Below, piece after piece: positions 1 through 8,289 of a stretch of 64,000 nt of DNA; the first letter of the stretch is position 1, and each line of letters opens with the position of its first letter. Under the pieces are notes generated by a model. The model saw only the letters and a program-made list of their open reading frames with translations. It ran no database searches and was not told the origin of the DNA. The translations under genes and the position numbers were made by a program. This DNA comes from Mycolicibacterium iranicum (GTDB taxonomy: Bacteria; Actinomycetota; Actinomycetes; Mycobacteriales; Mycobacteriaceae), in assembly GCF_002101705.1 (NCBI RefSeq), contig NZ_LQPC01000019.1:229292-293291 (forward strand), read 5' to 3'.

Positions 1-1425
1 TACATACCGCTGCTGCCGTGGATCAGCGGTCTGGTCGGGCCCGTGCCCTGGCTGGCGCTGAGCTTCGTCGAAGCGCTCTTCCCTGCGCTGTTCGGGCTGG
101 CCGCGGTCGCGGTACGGCGACTGCCCGGCTGGCCGCTGTGGTTCGCAGGACTGTGGTCGGCGCAGGAGTGGCTGAAATCGACGGTCCCGTTCGGCGGATT
201 TCCGTGGGGCGTCGTCGGGTTCTCACAGACCGAAAGCCCGCTGCTGCCTTTGGCCTACGTCGGCGGCGCCCCCCTCGTGTCCTTTGCGCTGGTGCTCGTC
301 TCATTCAGCTTTGCGGCCCTCGTCGTCGAGATCATCACCTGGTGGCGCCGTGACGCGGCAGCGCGCGCCGACACCCCACCGTCGGTCGTGCTGCCCGGCC
401 TTTCCATCGCAGCCGTACTGCTCGGGTCGACCCTGGCCTGGCCCCACGTGCGTCAGGCCGGCGTCGGAGCGGGTGACGAACCGCCGGTCACCGTCGCCGC
501 CGTGCAGGGCAACGTGCCTCGTCTCGGCCTGGACTTCAACGCTCAGCGGCGGGCCGTCCTGGACAATCACGTGCGCGAAACGCTGCGGCTCGCCGACGAC
601 GTGCGGGCGGGCCGGGCGCCCCAACCGATGCTGGTGGTGTGGCCGGAGAATTCCTCCGATATCGATCCGATCGCCAATGCCGATGCAGCGCAGGAGATTT
701 CGAAGGCGGCTGACTCCATCAACGCCCCTATTCTGGTCGGCGGGGTGGTGGCGGCGCCGGGTTACAGCCGAAGCAATCCGGTGTCGAACAACACCGTTCT
801 CGTCTGGAACCCGGAGACCGGCCCGTCGGACCGCCACGACAAGCGCATCGTGCAGCCGTTCGGCGAGTACCTTCCGTGGCGCAGCTTCTTCAGCAAGCTG
901 TCGTCCTATGCCGACCGGGCGGGCTTCTTCGTCCCCGGTGACGGCGACGGTGTCGTGCAGGCGGCGGGTGTGCCGGTCGGCATCACCACCTGCTGGGAGG
1001 TCATCTTCGACCGCGCGGCACGCGAATCGGTGCGCAACGGCGCACAACTGCTCGCGGTGCCCAGCAACAACGCCACCTTCAACCAGGCGATGAGCGAGCA
1101 GCAATTGACGTTCGGTAAGTTGCGGGCCGTCGAGCATGACCGCTACGTCGTAGTGGCGGGAACCACAGGTATCAGCGCGGTGATCGCGCCCGACGGTCAC
1201 GAGATCACGAGGACCGGGTGGTTCGAGCCGGCTTACCTGGATCAACAGGTCCGGTTGAAGACCACTATGACGCCGGCCACACGATTCGGACCCTACGTCG
1301 AGGGGGCGCTGGTCGCCCTCGGCGTTTCGGGACTTCTCTGGGCCATGCTGCACAATGGTGCATTCGTGCCCGCAAGACTGAGGGGTCGACGATCGACCGC
1401 CGACGACGACAAAGGAGCCAGATGA
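1..1425 (+). CDS. lnt: Apolipoprotein N-acyltransferase, 5' truncated by window edge
   Basis: Membrane enzyme that N-acylates the lipid-modified cysteine of lipoproteins. The frame is open from base 1, so the true start lies outside the window. The visible part has the last membrane segments, including the WSAQEWLKS and FPWG motifs typical of Lnt. It then has a nitrilase-type domain with catalytic Glu in VVWPENSSD, Lys in the [15 protein letters not shown] stretch and Cys in [10 protein letters not shown], and a last membrane helix near the C-terminus. The stop overlaps the ppm1 start by ATGA, so the two are translationally coupled. In M. tuberculosis these activities are fused in one protein; here they are separate, as in fast-growing mycobacteria. 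Confidence 0.93.
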   Translation, partial: YIPLLPWISGLVGPVPWLALSFVEALFPALFGLAAVAVRRLPGWPLWFAGLWSAQEWLKSTVPFGGFPWGVVGFSQTESPLLPLAYVGGAPLVSFALVLVSFSFAALVVEIITWWRRDAAARADTPPSVVLPGLSIAAVLLGSTLAWPHVRQAGVGAGDEPPVTVAAVQGNVPRLGLDFNAQRRAVLDNHVRETLRLADDVRAGRAPQPMLVVWPENSSDIDPIANADAAQEISKAADSINAPILVGGVVAAPGYSRSNPVSNNTVLVWNPETGPSDRHDKRIVQPFGEYLPWRSFFSKLSSYADRAGFFVPGDGDGVVQAAGVPVGITTCWEVIFDRAARESVRNGAQLLAVPSNNATFNQAMSEQQLTFGKLRAVEHDRYVVVAGTTGISAVIAPDGHEITRTGWFEPAYLDQQVRLKTTMTPATRFGPYVEGALVALGVSGLLWAMLHNGAFVPARLRGRRSTADDDKGAR

Positions 1426-2207
1426 GCGTCCCCGGTGGCATCGACGACGGCGCCAAATCGGCTGACCGTCCCAGTGCGCGAACCCTCGTCATCATCCCGA
1501 CGTACAACGAGCGCGACAACCTGATGACGATCGTGTCGAGGGTCAACGACTCGGCGCCCGACGTACACGTGCTGATCGTCGACGACGGCAGCCCCGACGG
1601 CACCGGTGAGCTGGCCGATGAACTCGCGATGGCCGACCCGGACCGCGTCCACGTCATGCATCGCACCTCCAAGGACGGGCTTGGCGCCGCGTATCTCGCC
1701 GGTTTTGCGTGGGGACTCAGCCGCCAGTACACCGTGCTGGTGGAGATGGACGCCGACGGCAGCCACGCGCCCGAGGAGCTGTACCGCCTCCTGGACAAGA
1801 TCGACGCGGGAGCGGACCTGGTGATCGGGTCGCGCTATGTCGATGGAGGTCGGGTGCGCAACTGGCCCCGGCGCCGCCTGGTGCTCTCGCGCACCGCGAA
1901 CACGTACTCGCGACTGCTGCTCGGGGTGGACATCCACGACATCACCGCCGGCTACCGGGCCTACCGGCGGGAGGTGCTCGAGAAGATCGACCTCGCCGCC
2001 GTCGACTCGAAGGGCTACGGCTTCCAGGTGGACCTCACGTGGCGCTCCATCAACGCCGGGTTCAGGGTCGTCGAGGTGCCGATCACCTTCACCGAGCGCG
2101 AGCACGGCGTGTCCAAGATGGACGGGTCGACCATCAGGGAGGCCATCGTCAAAGTGGCGCAGTGGGGCGTCCGCGCACGCATCGACCGCGCGCGCGGAAA
2201 CGCCTGA
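1422..2207 (+). CDS. ppm1: Polyprenol monophosphomannose synthase
   Basis: GT2-family glycosyltransferase of 261 residues that moves mannose from GDP-mannose to polyprenyl phosphate. The product feeds lipomannan/lipoarabinomannan synthesis and protein O-mannosylation. Visible motifs are the nucleotide-binding start [21 protein letters not shown], and the metal-binding EMDADGSH. There is no C-terminal membrane domain, and the length matches the catalytic domain of dolichol-phosphate mannose synthases. The ATG at 1422 is preceded by AAAGGAG (1411-1417) and overlaps the lnt stop. The longer open frame upstream lies inside lnt and was not used. Confidence 0.93.
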   Translation: MSVPGGIDDGAKSADRPSARTLVIIPTYNERDNLMTIVSRVNDSAPDVHVLIVDDGSPDGTGELADELAMADPDRVHVMHRTSKDGLGAAYLAGFAWGLSRQYTVLVEMDADGSHAPEELYRLLDKIDAGADLVIGSRYVDGGRVRNWPRRRLVLSRTANTYSRLLLGVDIHDITAGYRAYRREVLEKIDLAAVDSKGYGFQVDLTWRSINAGFRVVEVPITFTEREHGVSKMDGSTIREAIVKVAQWGVRARIDRARGNA

Positions 2208-2255
2208 CCTTCGCAGTTGCCGCCCGAGCGTGGGGCCTGTGTACGGAAAGTTCGT

Positions 2256-2284
2256 CTCGACCGTGCACGAGGCCCACGGTCGAG
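2256..2284. terminator. Hairpin between convergent ppm1 and rbpA
   Basis: Perfect 10-bp inverted repeat CTCGACCGTG/CACGGTCGAG with a 9-nt loop, in the 84 bp between two convergent stops. There is no long T-run on either side. It probably works as a bidirectional terminator, by inference from position and stem strength. Confidence 0.55.
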
Positions 2285-2291
2285 GCTGTTG

Positions 2292-2627
2292 CTAGCCGCG
2301 GCGCCGCGTCTTGACGATCTCGAGGCGCTCCTTGAGCAGTTCTTCGAGCTCCTCGATCGAGCGACGCTCCAGCAGCATGTCCCAGTGTGTACGCGGCGGC
2401 TTGACCTTCTTGGGCTCCGGCACGTCACCTTCGACGAGCGTGCCCTCCAGGCCGTTGCGGCACAGCCACGTGCCGGGGATCTCGGCATCGTCGGCGAACG
2501 GAACGTCGAATTCCTCGCCGTTGTCGGTGCGATAGCGGGCGACCTGACGCGGCGCCAGGTCGTGGTTGCGGTCCGTCTCGTAGCTCACAGCTCCGAGGCG
2601 GCTACCCCTCAATACACGATCAGCCAT
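2292..2627 (-). CDS. rbpA: RNA polymerase-binding protein RbpA
   Basis: 111-residue actinobacterial transcription factor that binds RNA polymerase and the group 1/2 sigma factors and stabilises the open complex. The protein begins MADRVLRGSRLGAVSYETDR and carries the core-binding beta-barrel region, a basic linker (EPKKVKPPRTHWDMLLERR) and the C-terminal sigma-interacting helix (SIEELEELLKERLEIVK). The ATG at 2627 has AGAGGAGT just upstream and gives exactly the usual family length. A further upstream in-frame ATG would add 19 residues that are not part of the family. It converges on ppm1. Confidence 0.96.
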   Translation of the reverse strand: MADRVLRGSRLGAVSYETDRNHDLAPRQVARYRTDNGEEFDVPFADDAEIPGTWLCRNGLEGTLVEGDVPEPKKVKPPRTHWDMLLERRSIEELEELLKERLEIVKTRRRG

Positions 2628-2763
2628 CGTCAACTCCTCTGCTAGTGCTCTTGTTCCGGGACTTCGCCGGAGGCGAATCGGCAACCTAAGTTCAACGCAG
2701 ATACCCGGCGTAGAGTTCCCGACTCGACCGACGATGATACCGGGATTTCGAGTTCGTCCCGTC

Positions 2764-2769
2764 TACAGT
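2764..2769 (+). promoter_or_regulatory. -10 element TACAGT for a leaderless gene
   Basis: TACAGT ends 7 nt before the GTG at 2777, the spacing expected when transcription starts at the first base of the start codon. No Shine-Dalgarno is visible. Inference from pattern only. Confidence 0.45.
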
Positions 2770-2776
2770 CGGGCTC

Positions 2777-3127
2777 GTGACCTCGCTGAGCCCCGCGACC
2801 ACCACCCGTCGGCGTCCTGCGACCTGCCGGTGGTGCGGGCGGGAAGTGGCCGACGCCGGCATGGGGAGGCGCCGCCAATACTGCCGTCAGTCCTGCCGTC
2901 AGCGGGCGTACGAGCAGCGGGCCCTGGTCAAGGGCACTTCGGTGCCTGCCGACGCGGTGGTGCTGTCGGCCGAAGAGGCCTCTGTGCTCTCCGATCGCGT
3001 CTATGAGGTGCGATGCGCCGCCGAGGACATGGCGACGGCCCTGGAGGAAGGTGCGGGCGTCGCGGAACTGCGCGAGTTGTGCGACGCCGTCATGAGGGCG
3101 GCGCGCGCCGCCGACGGCTGGCGCTAG
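2777..3127 (+). CDS. Small zinc-finger-like hypothetical protein
   Basis: 116-residue protein of unknown function. The N-terminus carries a CxxC...CxxxC cluster (CRWCGREV, then RRRQYCRQSCRQRAYEQR), which looks like a small treble-clef or zinc-ribbon fold followed by a basic helix. The rest is an acidic, alanine-rich helical region. Cytoplasmic, with no signal peptide. The GTG start fits a leaderless transcript. Nucleic-acid binding is plausible but not shown. Confidence 0.75.
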   Translation: MTSLSPATTTRRRPATCRWCGREVADAGMGRRRQYCRQSCRQRAYEQRALVKGTSVPADAVVLSAEEASVLSDRVYEVRCAAEDMATALEEGAGVAELRELCDAVMRAARAADGWR

Positions 3128-3153
3128 ACCCCACCGCGGCGCCTGATCGCCGG

Positions 3154-3159
3154 TACCCT
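3154..3159 (+). promoter_or_regulatory. -10 element TACCCT for a leaderless gene
   Basis: TACCCT lies 6 nt before the GTG at 3166 with no ribosome binding site between. This supports that GTG as both transcription and translation start. Confidence 0.4.
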
Positions 3160-3165
3160 TAGCGC

Positions 3166-4395
3166 GTGACCAGCGCCGATCCTGCGATTACCCCGCCTCC
3201 GCGGGTGTGGCGCTTCGACGAATTCGTGCTCGACGCGGGCCGCTACGAGCTTCGCTCCGGTGAGTCGGTGATCAAGGTCGAACCGCAGGTGTTCGACGTG
3301 CTCACCCAACTGGTGAGCAACCACGAACGCTTCGTCACCAAAGAAGAACTCTTCGACAGCGTCTGGGGCGGGCGATTCGTCGGCGAGGCCGCGCTGACAA
3401 GTCGCATCAAGGCCGCGCGGCGTGCCCTGGGCGACGACGGCGAATCGCAGCGCTACATCCGCACCGTGCGAGGGCGCGGCTACCAGTTCGTCGGCCGGTT
3501 GCGCGTCGAGGCGCCCGTGGCCGCCCCGAACGCAGAGCCCGAACCGGAGGTGCCGCGCCAGCACATCGCGTTCACCCGAGCCGCCGACGGGGTCAGGCTT
3601 GCCTATGCGGTCTCCGGTGACGGGCCGCCGCTGGTGCGCGCTGCGAACTGGATGACCCACCTTGGCTATGACATCGAAAGCCCGGTATGGCGGCATTGGG
3701 TGCGCGATATGTCGTTGCGGCACAAGTTCATCCGCTACGACGAGCGTGGTTGCGGGTTGTCGGACTGGGAGGTCGACGGTTTCACCTTCGACGACTGGGT
3801 GACCGATCTGGAGTCGGTTGTCGAAGCGCTCGGGCTGGAACGCTTCCCCCTGCTGGGGGTGTCACAAGGGGGAGCGGTGGCCGTCGCTTACGCGGCGCGC
3901 CATCCCGACAAGGTGAGCAAGCTGGTGCTGTGCGGCGCTTACGCGCGGGGCCGTGCCGTGCGCGCCCTGAGTGAGGATGAAAAGCGCGCTGCCGCATTGG
4001 ATCTCGACCTCGCCAGGGTGGGCTGGGGACGTGACGATCCGGCTTTTCGTCAGGTCTTCGCGGCGCAGTTCCTGCCGGACGGGACACGAGCGGACTGGGC
4101 CGCGTTTGACCAGCTGCAACGCCGCACGACCTCACCGGAAAACGCCGTGCACTTTCTGGAGGAATTCGCCCGCATCGATGTCCGAGACCTTTGCACCCAG
4201 GTGCAATGCCCGACGCTGATCCTGCACTCGCGCGACGACCACAGGGTGCCGATGCGTTACGGCGAGGAGCTCGCGGCCCTGATCCCGGACTCCCGGCTGG
4301 TCGCTCTGTCGAGCAACAACCATCTGCTCACCGGACCGGAGCCGGCCTGGCGGGTCTTTTGTGACGAAGTGCAGGCCTTCCTCGCCGCCGCCTGA
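3166..4395 (+). CDS. Winged-helix (OmpR/PhoB-type) DNA-binding domain fused to alpha/beta hydrolase
   Basis: 409 residues in two modules. Residues about 10-110 are an OmpR/PhoB-type effector domain: FDEFVLDAGRYELRSG, the recognition-helix region TSRIKAARRALGD, and the YIRTVRGRGYQFVG hairpin that closes this fold. Residues about 130-409 are an alpha/beta hydrolase with nucleophile elbow GVSQGG, a late aspartate in LHSRDDHRVP, and a candidate histidine in SSNNHLLTG. There is no receiver domain and no membrane segment, so regulation by phosphorylation is unlikely. The hydrolase may sense or process a ligand. The GTG start fits a leaderless transcript. Confidence 0.85.
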   Translation: MTSADPAITPPPRVWRFDEFVLDAGRYELRSGESVIKVEPQVFDVLTQLVSNHERFVTKEELFDSVWGGRFVGEAALTSRIKAARRALGDDGESQRYIRTVRGRGYQFVGRLRVEAPVAAPNAEPEPEVPRQHIAFTRAADGVRLAYAVSGDGPPLVRAANWMTHLGYDIESPVWRHWVRDMSLRHKFIRYDERGCGLSDWEVDGFTFDDWVTDLESVVEALGLERFPLLGVSQGGAVAVAYAARHPDKVSKLVLCGAYARGRAVRALSEDEKRAAALDLDLARVGWGRDDPAFRQVFAAQFLPDGTRADWAAFDQLQRRTTSPENAVHFLEEFARIDVRDLCTQVQCPTLILHSRDDHRVPMRYGEELAALIPDSRLVALSSNNHLLTGPEPAWRVFCDEVQAFLAAA

Positions 4396-4409
4396 CCGCC
4401 GGCCGCCCA

Positions 4410-4440
4410 GATCTCCACGTGATCTCCACACAATCTTCAT
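4410..4440 (+). promoter_or_regulatory. Three direct repeats at 11-bp period upstream of lipoprotein gene
   Basis: GATCTCCAC occurs at 4410 and 4421, with a degenerate copy AATCTTCAT at 4432, so the spacing is exactly 11 bp. This is typical of head-to-tail binding by OmpR/PhoB-type winged-helix regulators. The site lies 34-64 bp upstream of the ATG at 4474. Confidence 0.45.
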
Positions 4441-4473
4441 GTACGCGGTCCGGCTGCCGACCATGCTGAGGAC

Positions 4474-5187
4474 ATGAGAAAACACACCCGCACACTGCTC
4501 GCCGGGGTCAGCGCGCTCATCGCCTTTGGGACTTTGTCGGCGTGCTCGAGCTCTTCGAACACCGCCGAGGCGACGTCGCCGTCGCAGCCCGCGCCCGAGA
4601 CCTCCACCGCGGCCCCGTTCCCTGCATCGGCCCGCTACATGGCCGACATGACCGCCGCCGACGGCAAGACGATGACCATCGGCATCAGTGTCGACGGGTC
4701 CTCCGTCGCGGCCTACGCCTGCAACGGAACCGACGACGAGGCATGGTTCTTCGGCAATCAGACCGACGGCGCCATCGATCTCAAGTCCCGCTTTCGTGAC
4801 ACCCTCACCGCCGACTTCGACGGCACCGATGTCACCGGGGAAGTGACGATGAACGGCGTCGAATACACCTTCAGCGCCGCGTCGGTCTCCGGCGTGGCCG
4901 GCATGTACACCGCCGAGTCCGACGGCGTGCGGGCCTCATGGGTGGTGCGTCCCGACCGGTCCGCGGTCGGCGTGCAGTTCAGCGGTTTCCAGGAGGGCGA
5001 CCGCAACTTCGATGTCTTCAACCTCGACGAGCTCAGCGATTTCGACGTCCGCAACGACGTCCGCAACAAGCGCAAACTGAGCCCGGCAGGTCCGATCGAG
5101 TTTCCGCCGGGTGCCAATCCACGCGCGACGATCAACGGAGTCAGCGTGTCGCCGACCCTGGTCACCGGCACCTTCCGCTTGAACTGA
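4474..5187 (+). CDS. Hypothetical lipoprotein
   Basis: 237 residues. It has a lipoprotein signal peptide with lipobox LSAC (Cys24), then a Ser/Thr/Pro/Ala-rich linker to about residue 50. The remaining beta-rich domain contains repeated small-domain signatures (TMTIGISVDGSSVAAYACNG, FDGTDVTGEVTMNG). It is expected to be anchored on the outer face of the plasma membrane. Function unknown. TGAGGAC just before the ATG serves as a ribosome binding site. The direct repeats upstream suggest control by an OmpR-type regulator. Confidence 0.8.
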   Translation: MRKHTRTLLAGVSALIAFGTLSACSSSSNTAEATSPSQPAPETSTAAPFPASARYMADMTAADGKTMTIGISVDGSSVAAYACNGTDDEAWFFGNQTDGAIDLKSRFRDTLTADFDGTDVTGEVTMNGVEYTFSAASVSGVAGMYTAESDGVRASWVVRPDRSAVGVQFSGFQEGDRNFDVFNLDELSDFDVRNDVRNKRKLSPAGPIEFPPGANPRATINGVSVSPTLVTGTFRLN

Positions 5188-5355
5188 CCGAACCTGCGCC
5201 GTCTCACGCAGAGTCACACCCTTGCCGCCGGGTCGGCGGGACGTCATGTCGCCTCACCGTGACGCGTCCCACCGACCCCGCGGCTGCGCGTGTGCAGGCC
5301 GATCCTGGCGCGCCGAGGTGTTGCCTGACGGCCTCACTCTGGTATCTCTGACCTC

Positions 5356-5937
5356 GTGGACGAATGGTTCGAACGCAGTCCGTTCATCGGATTCGTCCCG
5401 TGGATCATCTACTGGGTAGTGGCCGACGGCCCGAGCACCTGGATGTTCGGCGCAATTTGCGCGGTCATCGCGGCGCTGATCATGGGAATGTCGGCAGGCT
5501 TCGCAGGGGTACGGCTACTCGACATCGTCACCGTGCTGTTCTTCACGGGCGTGACCGTTGCCGGACTGATTCTCGGGGCCGAGGACCGCGACTGGATGGA
5601 CACGTACGCGACGGCGCTCTCCAGCGGAGTGCTCGCGGTGATGGCATTGGGTTCGTTGGCCTTCGAGCCGTTCACCGCCCAGTACGCTCCTCCCACCGCG
5701 GCACGTCAGGACTGGGAGGAGGCCGCCTTTCGCCGCACCAATCAGGTGCTGACGCTGATGTGGGCGCTGGTTTTCGCGCTGATCGCGGTCCTGGGTTATC
5801 TGGCGGTGATGGCGCCGGCGACGGTTCACCTGACCAAGGCCGTCATCCCGGTCGTCGTAATCGTCGGTGCTACAGGGATGACGTTGACCTATCCCGCCAA
5901 GGCAAGGGCCAAAGCCCGTCAGGACGCCGCTGAGTAG
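5356..5937 (+). CDS. Hypothetical integral membrane protein
   Basis: 193 residues with about six hydrophobic segments: one near the N-terminus (IGFVPWIIYWVVA), two around FGAICAVIAALIMGM and LLDIVTVLFFTGVTVAGLILG, one at SGVLAVMALGSLAF, and two C-terminal (LTLMWALVFALIAVLGYLAVM, VIPVVVIVGATGMTL). The C-terminus is a basic cytoplasmic tail. No recognised family motif. Start at GTG 5356, the first start in this frame after the upstream stop. Function unknown. Confidence 0.7.
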   Translation: MDEWFERSPFIGFVPWIIYWVVADGPSTWMFGAICAVIAALIMGMSAGFAGVRLLDIVTVLFFTGVTVAGLILGAEDRDWMDTYATALSSGVLAVMALGSLAFEPFTAQYAPPTAARQDWEEAAFRRTNQVLTLMWALVFALIAVLGYLAVMAPATVHLTKAVIPVVVIVGATGMTLTYPAKARAKARQDAAE

Positions 5938-5943
5938 CCGTGC

Positions 5944-6639
5944 TCAGCAGCTGTACAGCGCCGCCGACTCTGGAGGCGGCGGTACCTCGGCCAGGCATCC
6001 GAACGGCAGCACCCCATCTGAGGCGATCCGCGCCGCCGCGCGGTGGGCGTAGTTGACGCAGTACAGCCCTGAGGCGTCGCTGCGGCAGCGGGTGTCGCCG
6101 AAGGTCAGCGACTGGCCGGGCGCCAGCTCGGTGCCTGTGCCGTTGACGAACGGCCCCGGATCGCCACGCAGCGCCCCGACCGCGAGCCTGGTACCGGAGA
6201 ATTCGATCCAGCCTGGCTTCCACACCCCCTCGGCCTGCGCGGGGGGCGGTGGGGGGGACGTGAGGTCCAGTAGGCACGTCAGTGCCCCGTTTGCAGCCCC
6301 GGTGATGCACTGGGTGGTGCTGTAGGAGGATCCCGACGGGGCAACGAAAGCGATGTCATCGCCCAGGCGCGTGGTCACCCCGTCACGGAACGCGACGTGG
6401 AATTCGCCCTCATCCACCGGCGTGCCCGCCTCGATCCAGCCGATCACGTCGCCGATCGGGGCGTTCGCAGCAGGTGCTTCCGGCACGTTTGACGGCGCCG
6501 TCGATGTCGGGTTCGTCGCAGGTGACGGGACTGTCGTGGGTGTCGGGGCGGGCGGCTGGGACGACTCGGCCTGGCCGCCCACCGATTGGGAACAGGCCGC
6601 CACCAGGGCGCTCATCGCGATCACAGCAGCCAGGCGCAT
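5944..6639 (-). CDS. Hypothetical lipoprotein
   Basis: 231 residues with a lipoprotein signal peptide, lipobox LVAAC (Cys16), and a long Pro/Thr/Ala linker to about residue 60. The mature domain has several cysteines (CITG, CLLD, CRSD, CVNY, and a final C) that could form disulfides outside the membrane. It resembles the many secreted mycobacterial lipoproteins of unknown role. It faces the membrane-protein gene convergently, with 6 bp between stops. Confidence 0.75.
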   Translation of the reverse strand: MRLAAVIAMSALVAACSQSVGGQAESSQPPAPTPTTVPSPATNPTSTAPSNVPEAPAANAPIGDVIGWIEAGTPVDEGEFHVAFRDGVTTRLGDDIAFVAPSGSSYSTTQCITGAANGALTCLLDLTSPPPPPAQAEGVWKPGWIEFSGTRLAVGALRGDPGPFVNGTGTELAPGQSLTFGDTRCRSDASGLYCVNYAHRAAARIASDGVLPFGCLAEVPPPPESAALYSC

Positions 6640-6699
6640 TCGGCCAGGTTAGCGAGTGGACACGGATCCGATGATCAGGCAGGCCGGGCCAAGGTTCGA

Positions 6700-6705
6700 T
6701 ACCGT
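6700..6705 (+). promoter_or_regulatory. -10 element TACCGT deciding the esterase start
   Basis: TACCGT lies 7 nt before the ATG at 6713, supporting a leaderless start there rather than at the GTG at 6656. Confidence 0.45.
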
Positions 6706-6712
6706 CGGCAGA

Positions 6713-8230
6713 ATGCATGAACACACCGTCCGTGTGAAGACCGCCACGGGCACCGTCGAAGGCTTCACCCGCGACGGCGTCAATCGCTGGCGGGCCATTC
6801 CGTACGCCAAACCTCCCGTGGGTTCTTTGCGGTTTCGGGCACCCCAGCCGGTCCAACCGTGGCGGGGAGTGCGTCACTGCCACGGATACGGCTACTGCGC
6901 GCCTCAGCAGCGGATGTATACCCTTCTGGCGCCGGGCCGGTATCAGCCGACCAGTGAGGACTGCCTGACGCTCAACGTCGTCGCGCCCGAGGACGCCGAG
7001 GCGCGGTCGGACGAATCGTTGCCTGTCATGGTCTTCATCCACGGCGGTGGTTACCTGCTGGGCAGCTCGGCAACGCCCATCTACGACGGCGCATCGTTGG
7101 CCCGCAAAGGGTGTGTGTACGTTTCGGTGAACTACCGGCTCGGAGCGCTGGGTTGCCTTGAGCTGTCGTCGCTGTCGACACCCGAGATCACCATCGACGA
7201 CAATCTTTTCCTGCGTGACCTGGTGATGGCGCTGCGCTGGGTGCAAGACAACATCGCGGCGTTCGGTGGCGACCCTAACAACGTCACCATCTTCGGCGAA
7301 AGCGCCGGAGCCCACGCCGTCACCACGCTGATGGCCACTCCGGAAGCGAAAGGCCTTTTCGCGCGGGCTATTTCGCAAAGTCCCGCGAGCGGAATGATCA
7401 GCGATGCCGAAATCGCCCAGGACTATGCGGCACGATTTGCGCGCCAGCTAGGGGCGTCGGAGAGCGACGGCGCGCGTGCGCTCCTGACGGCGCGACCGGC
7501 CGATCTGGTCGATGCGCTGGACCGTCTCGTCGTCGAGGGTCAGCGAGACCTCTTGGGCGCGTTCGCAATCGGGCCCACCTTCGGAACCGAGTTCCTGCCG
7601 GAAGATCCCGTCCAGTCGATGCGCTCCGGCACTGCCCACCGGGTGCCGCTCATCATCGGGACCAACGCCGACGAAGGCCGGCTTTTCACCCGTTTCCTCA
7701 AGTTGCTGCCGACCAGCGAGCCAGCTATCGAGCGGCTGCTCAAACATATGGAACCCGATGCGCGCCAGAGCATTCTATCGGCGTATCCAGGGTATCCCGG
7801 CACATCTGCGTGTGTGCAGTTCGGCGGGGACTTCATTTTCGGCTCCGCGGTGTGGCAGATGGCCCAGGCGCATTCGGCGTACGCGCCCACCTATGTGTAC
7901 CGCTACGACTACGCGACCGCCGCGCTGCGACTGGCCGGGATGGGTGCCACCCACGCGACCGAACTCCTCGCCGTGTTCGATGTGTACCGGTCGAAGTTCG
8001 GCAGGCTGCTGGCTGCAGGTGTCGATTCGCGCAGCGCGCGCAAAGTCACCGACGACGTTCAGAAGCGGTGGTTGTCGTTCGCAGACCGCGGTGCCCCCGG
8101 CCACGACTGGCCGCTGTACACCAGCGATGAACGGGCGGTCCTGGTCCTCGACCGGCGCAGACGCGTCGAGCTGGACCCGCATTCGGAGCGGCGGCTGGCC
8201 TGGGAACGGTTCTTTCTCGCCACCCGCTGA
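6713..8230 (+). CDS. Type B carboxylesterase
   Basis: 505-residue carboxylesterase/lipase of the COesterase family, which hydrolyses carboxylic esters. Motifs visible are the oxyanion-hole HGGGYLLGS (from residue 110), EDCLTLNV (from 82), nucleophile elbow FGESAGAHA with Ser197, and the acidic residue in GTNADEGRLF. The catalytic histidine is probably in the C-terminal GATHATEL stretch. No signal peptide, so probably cytoplasmic. An in-frame GTG at 6656 would add 19 residues, but the leaderless -10 supports 6713. Confidence 0.88.
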   Translation: MHEHTVRVKTATGTVEGFTRDGVNRWRAIPYAKPPVGSLRFRAPQPVQPWRGVRHCHGYGYCAPQQRMYTLLAPGRYQPTSEDCLTLNVVAPEDAEARSDESLPVMVFIHGGGYLLGSSATPIYDGASLARKGCVYVSVNYRLGALGCLELSSLSTPEITIDDNLFLRDLVMALRWVQDNIAAFGGDPNNVTIFGESAGAHAVTTLMATPEAKGLFARAISQSPASGMISDAEIAQDYAARFARQLGASESDGARALLTARPADLVDALDRLVVEGQRDLLGAFAIGPTFGTEFLPEDPVQSMRSGTAHRVPLIIGTNADEGRLFTRFLKLLPTSEPAIERLLKHMEPDARQSILSAYPGYPGTSACVQFGGDFIFGSAVWQMAQAHSAYAPTYVYRYDYATAALRLAGMGATHATELLAVFDVYRSKFGRLLAAGVDSRSARKVTDDVQKRWLSFADRGAPGHDWPLYTSDERAVLVLDRRRRVELDPHSERRLAWERFFLATR

Positions 8231-8289
8231 GGCGGTCGACTTGTGCGATTCGGCATGCCGGGACACCCCGGATGTGATTGCGTTGGTGG

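Noticed and set aside
301..1353. 350-codon open frame on the minus strand
   Set aside because: Antisense to lnt, no motif, no ribosome binding site.
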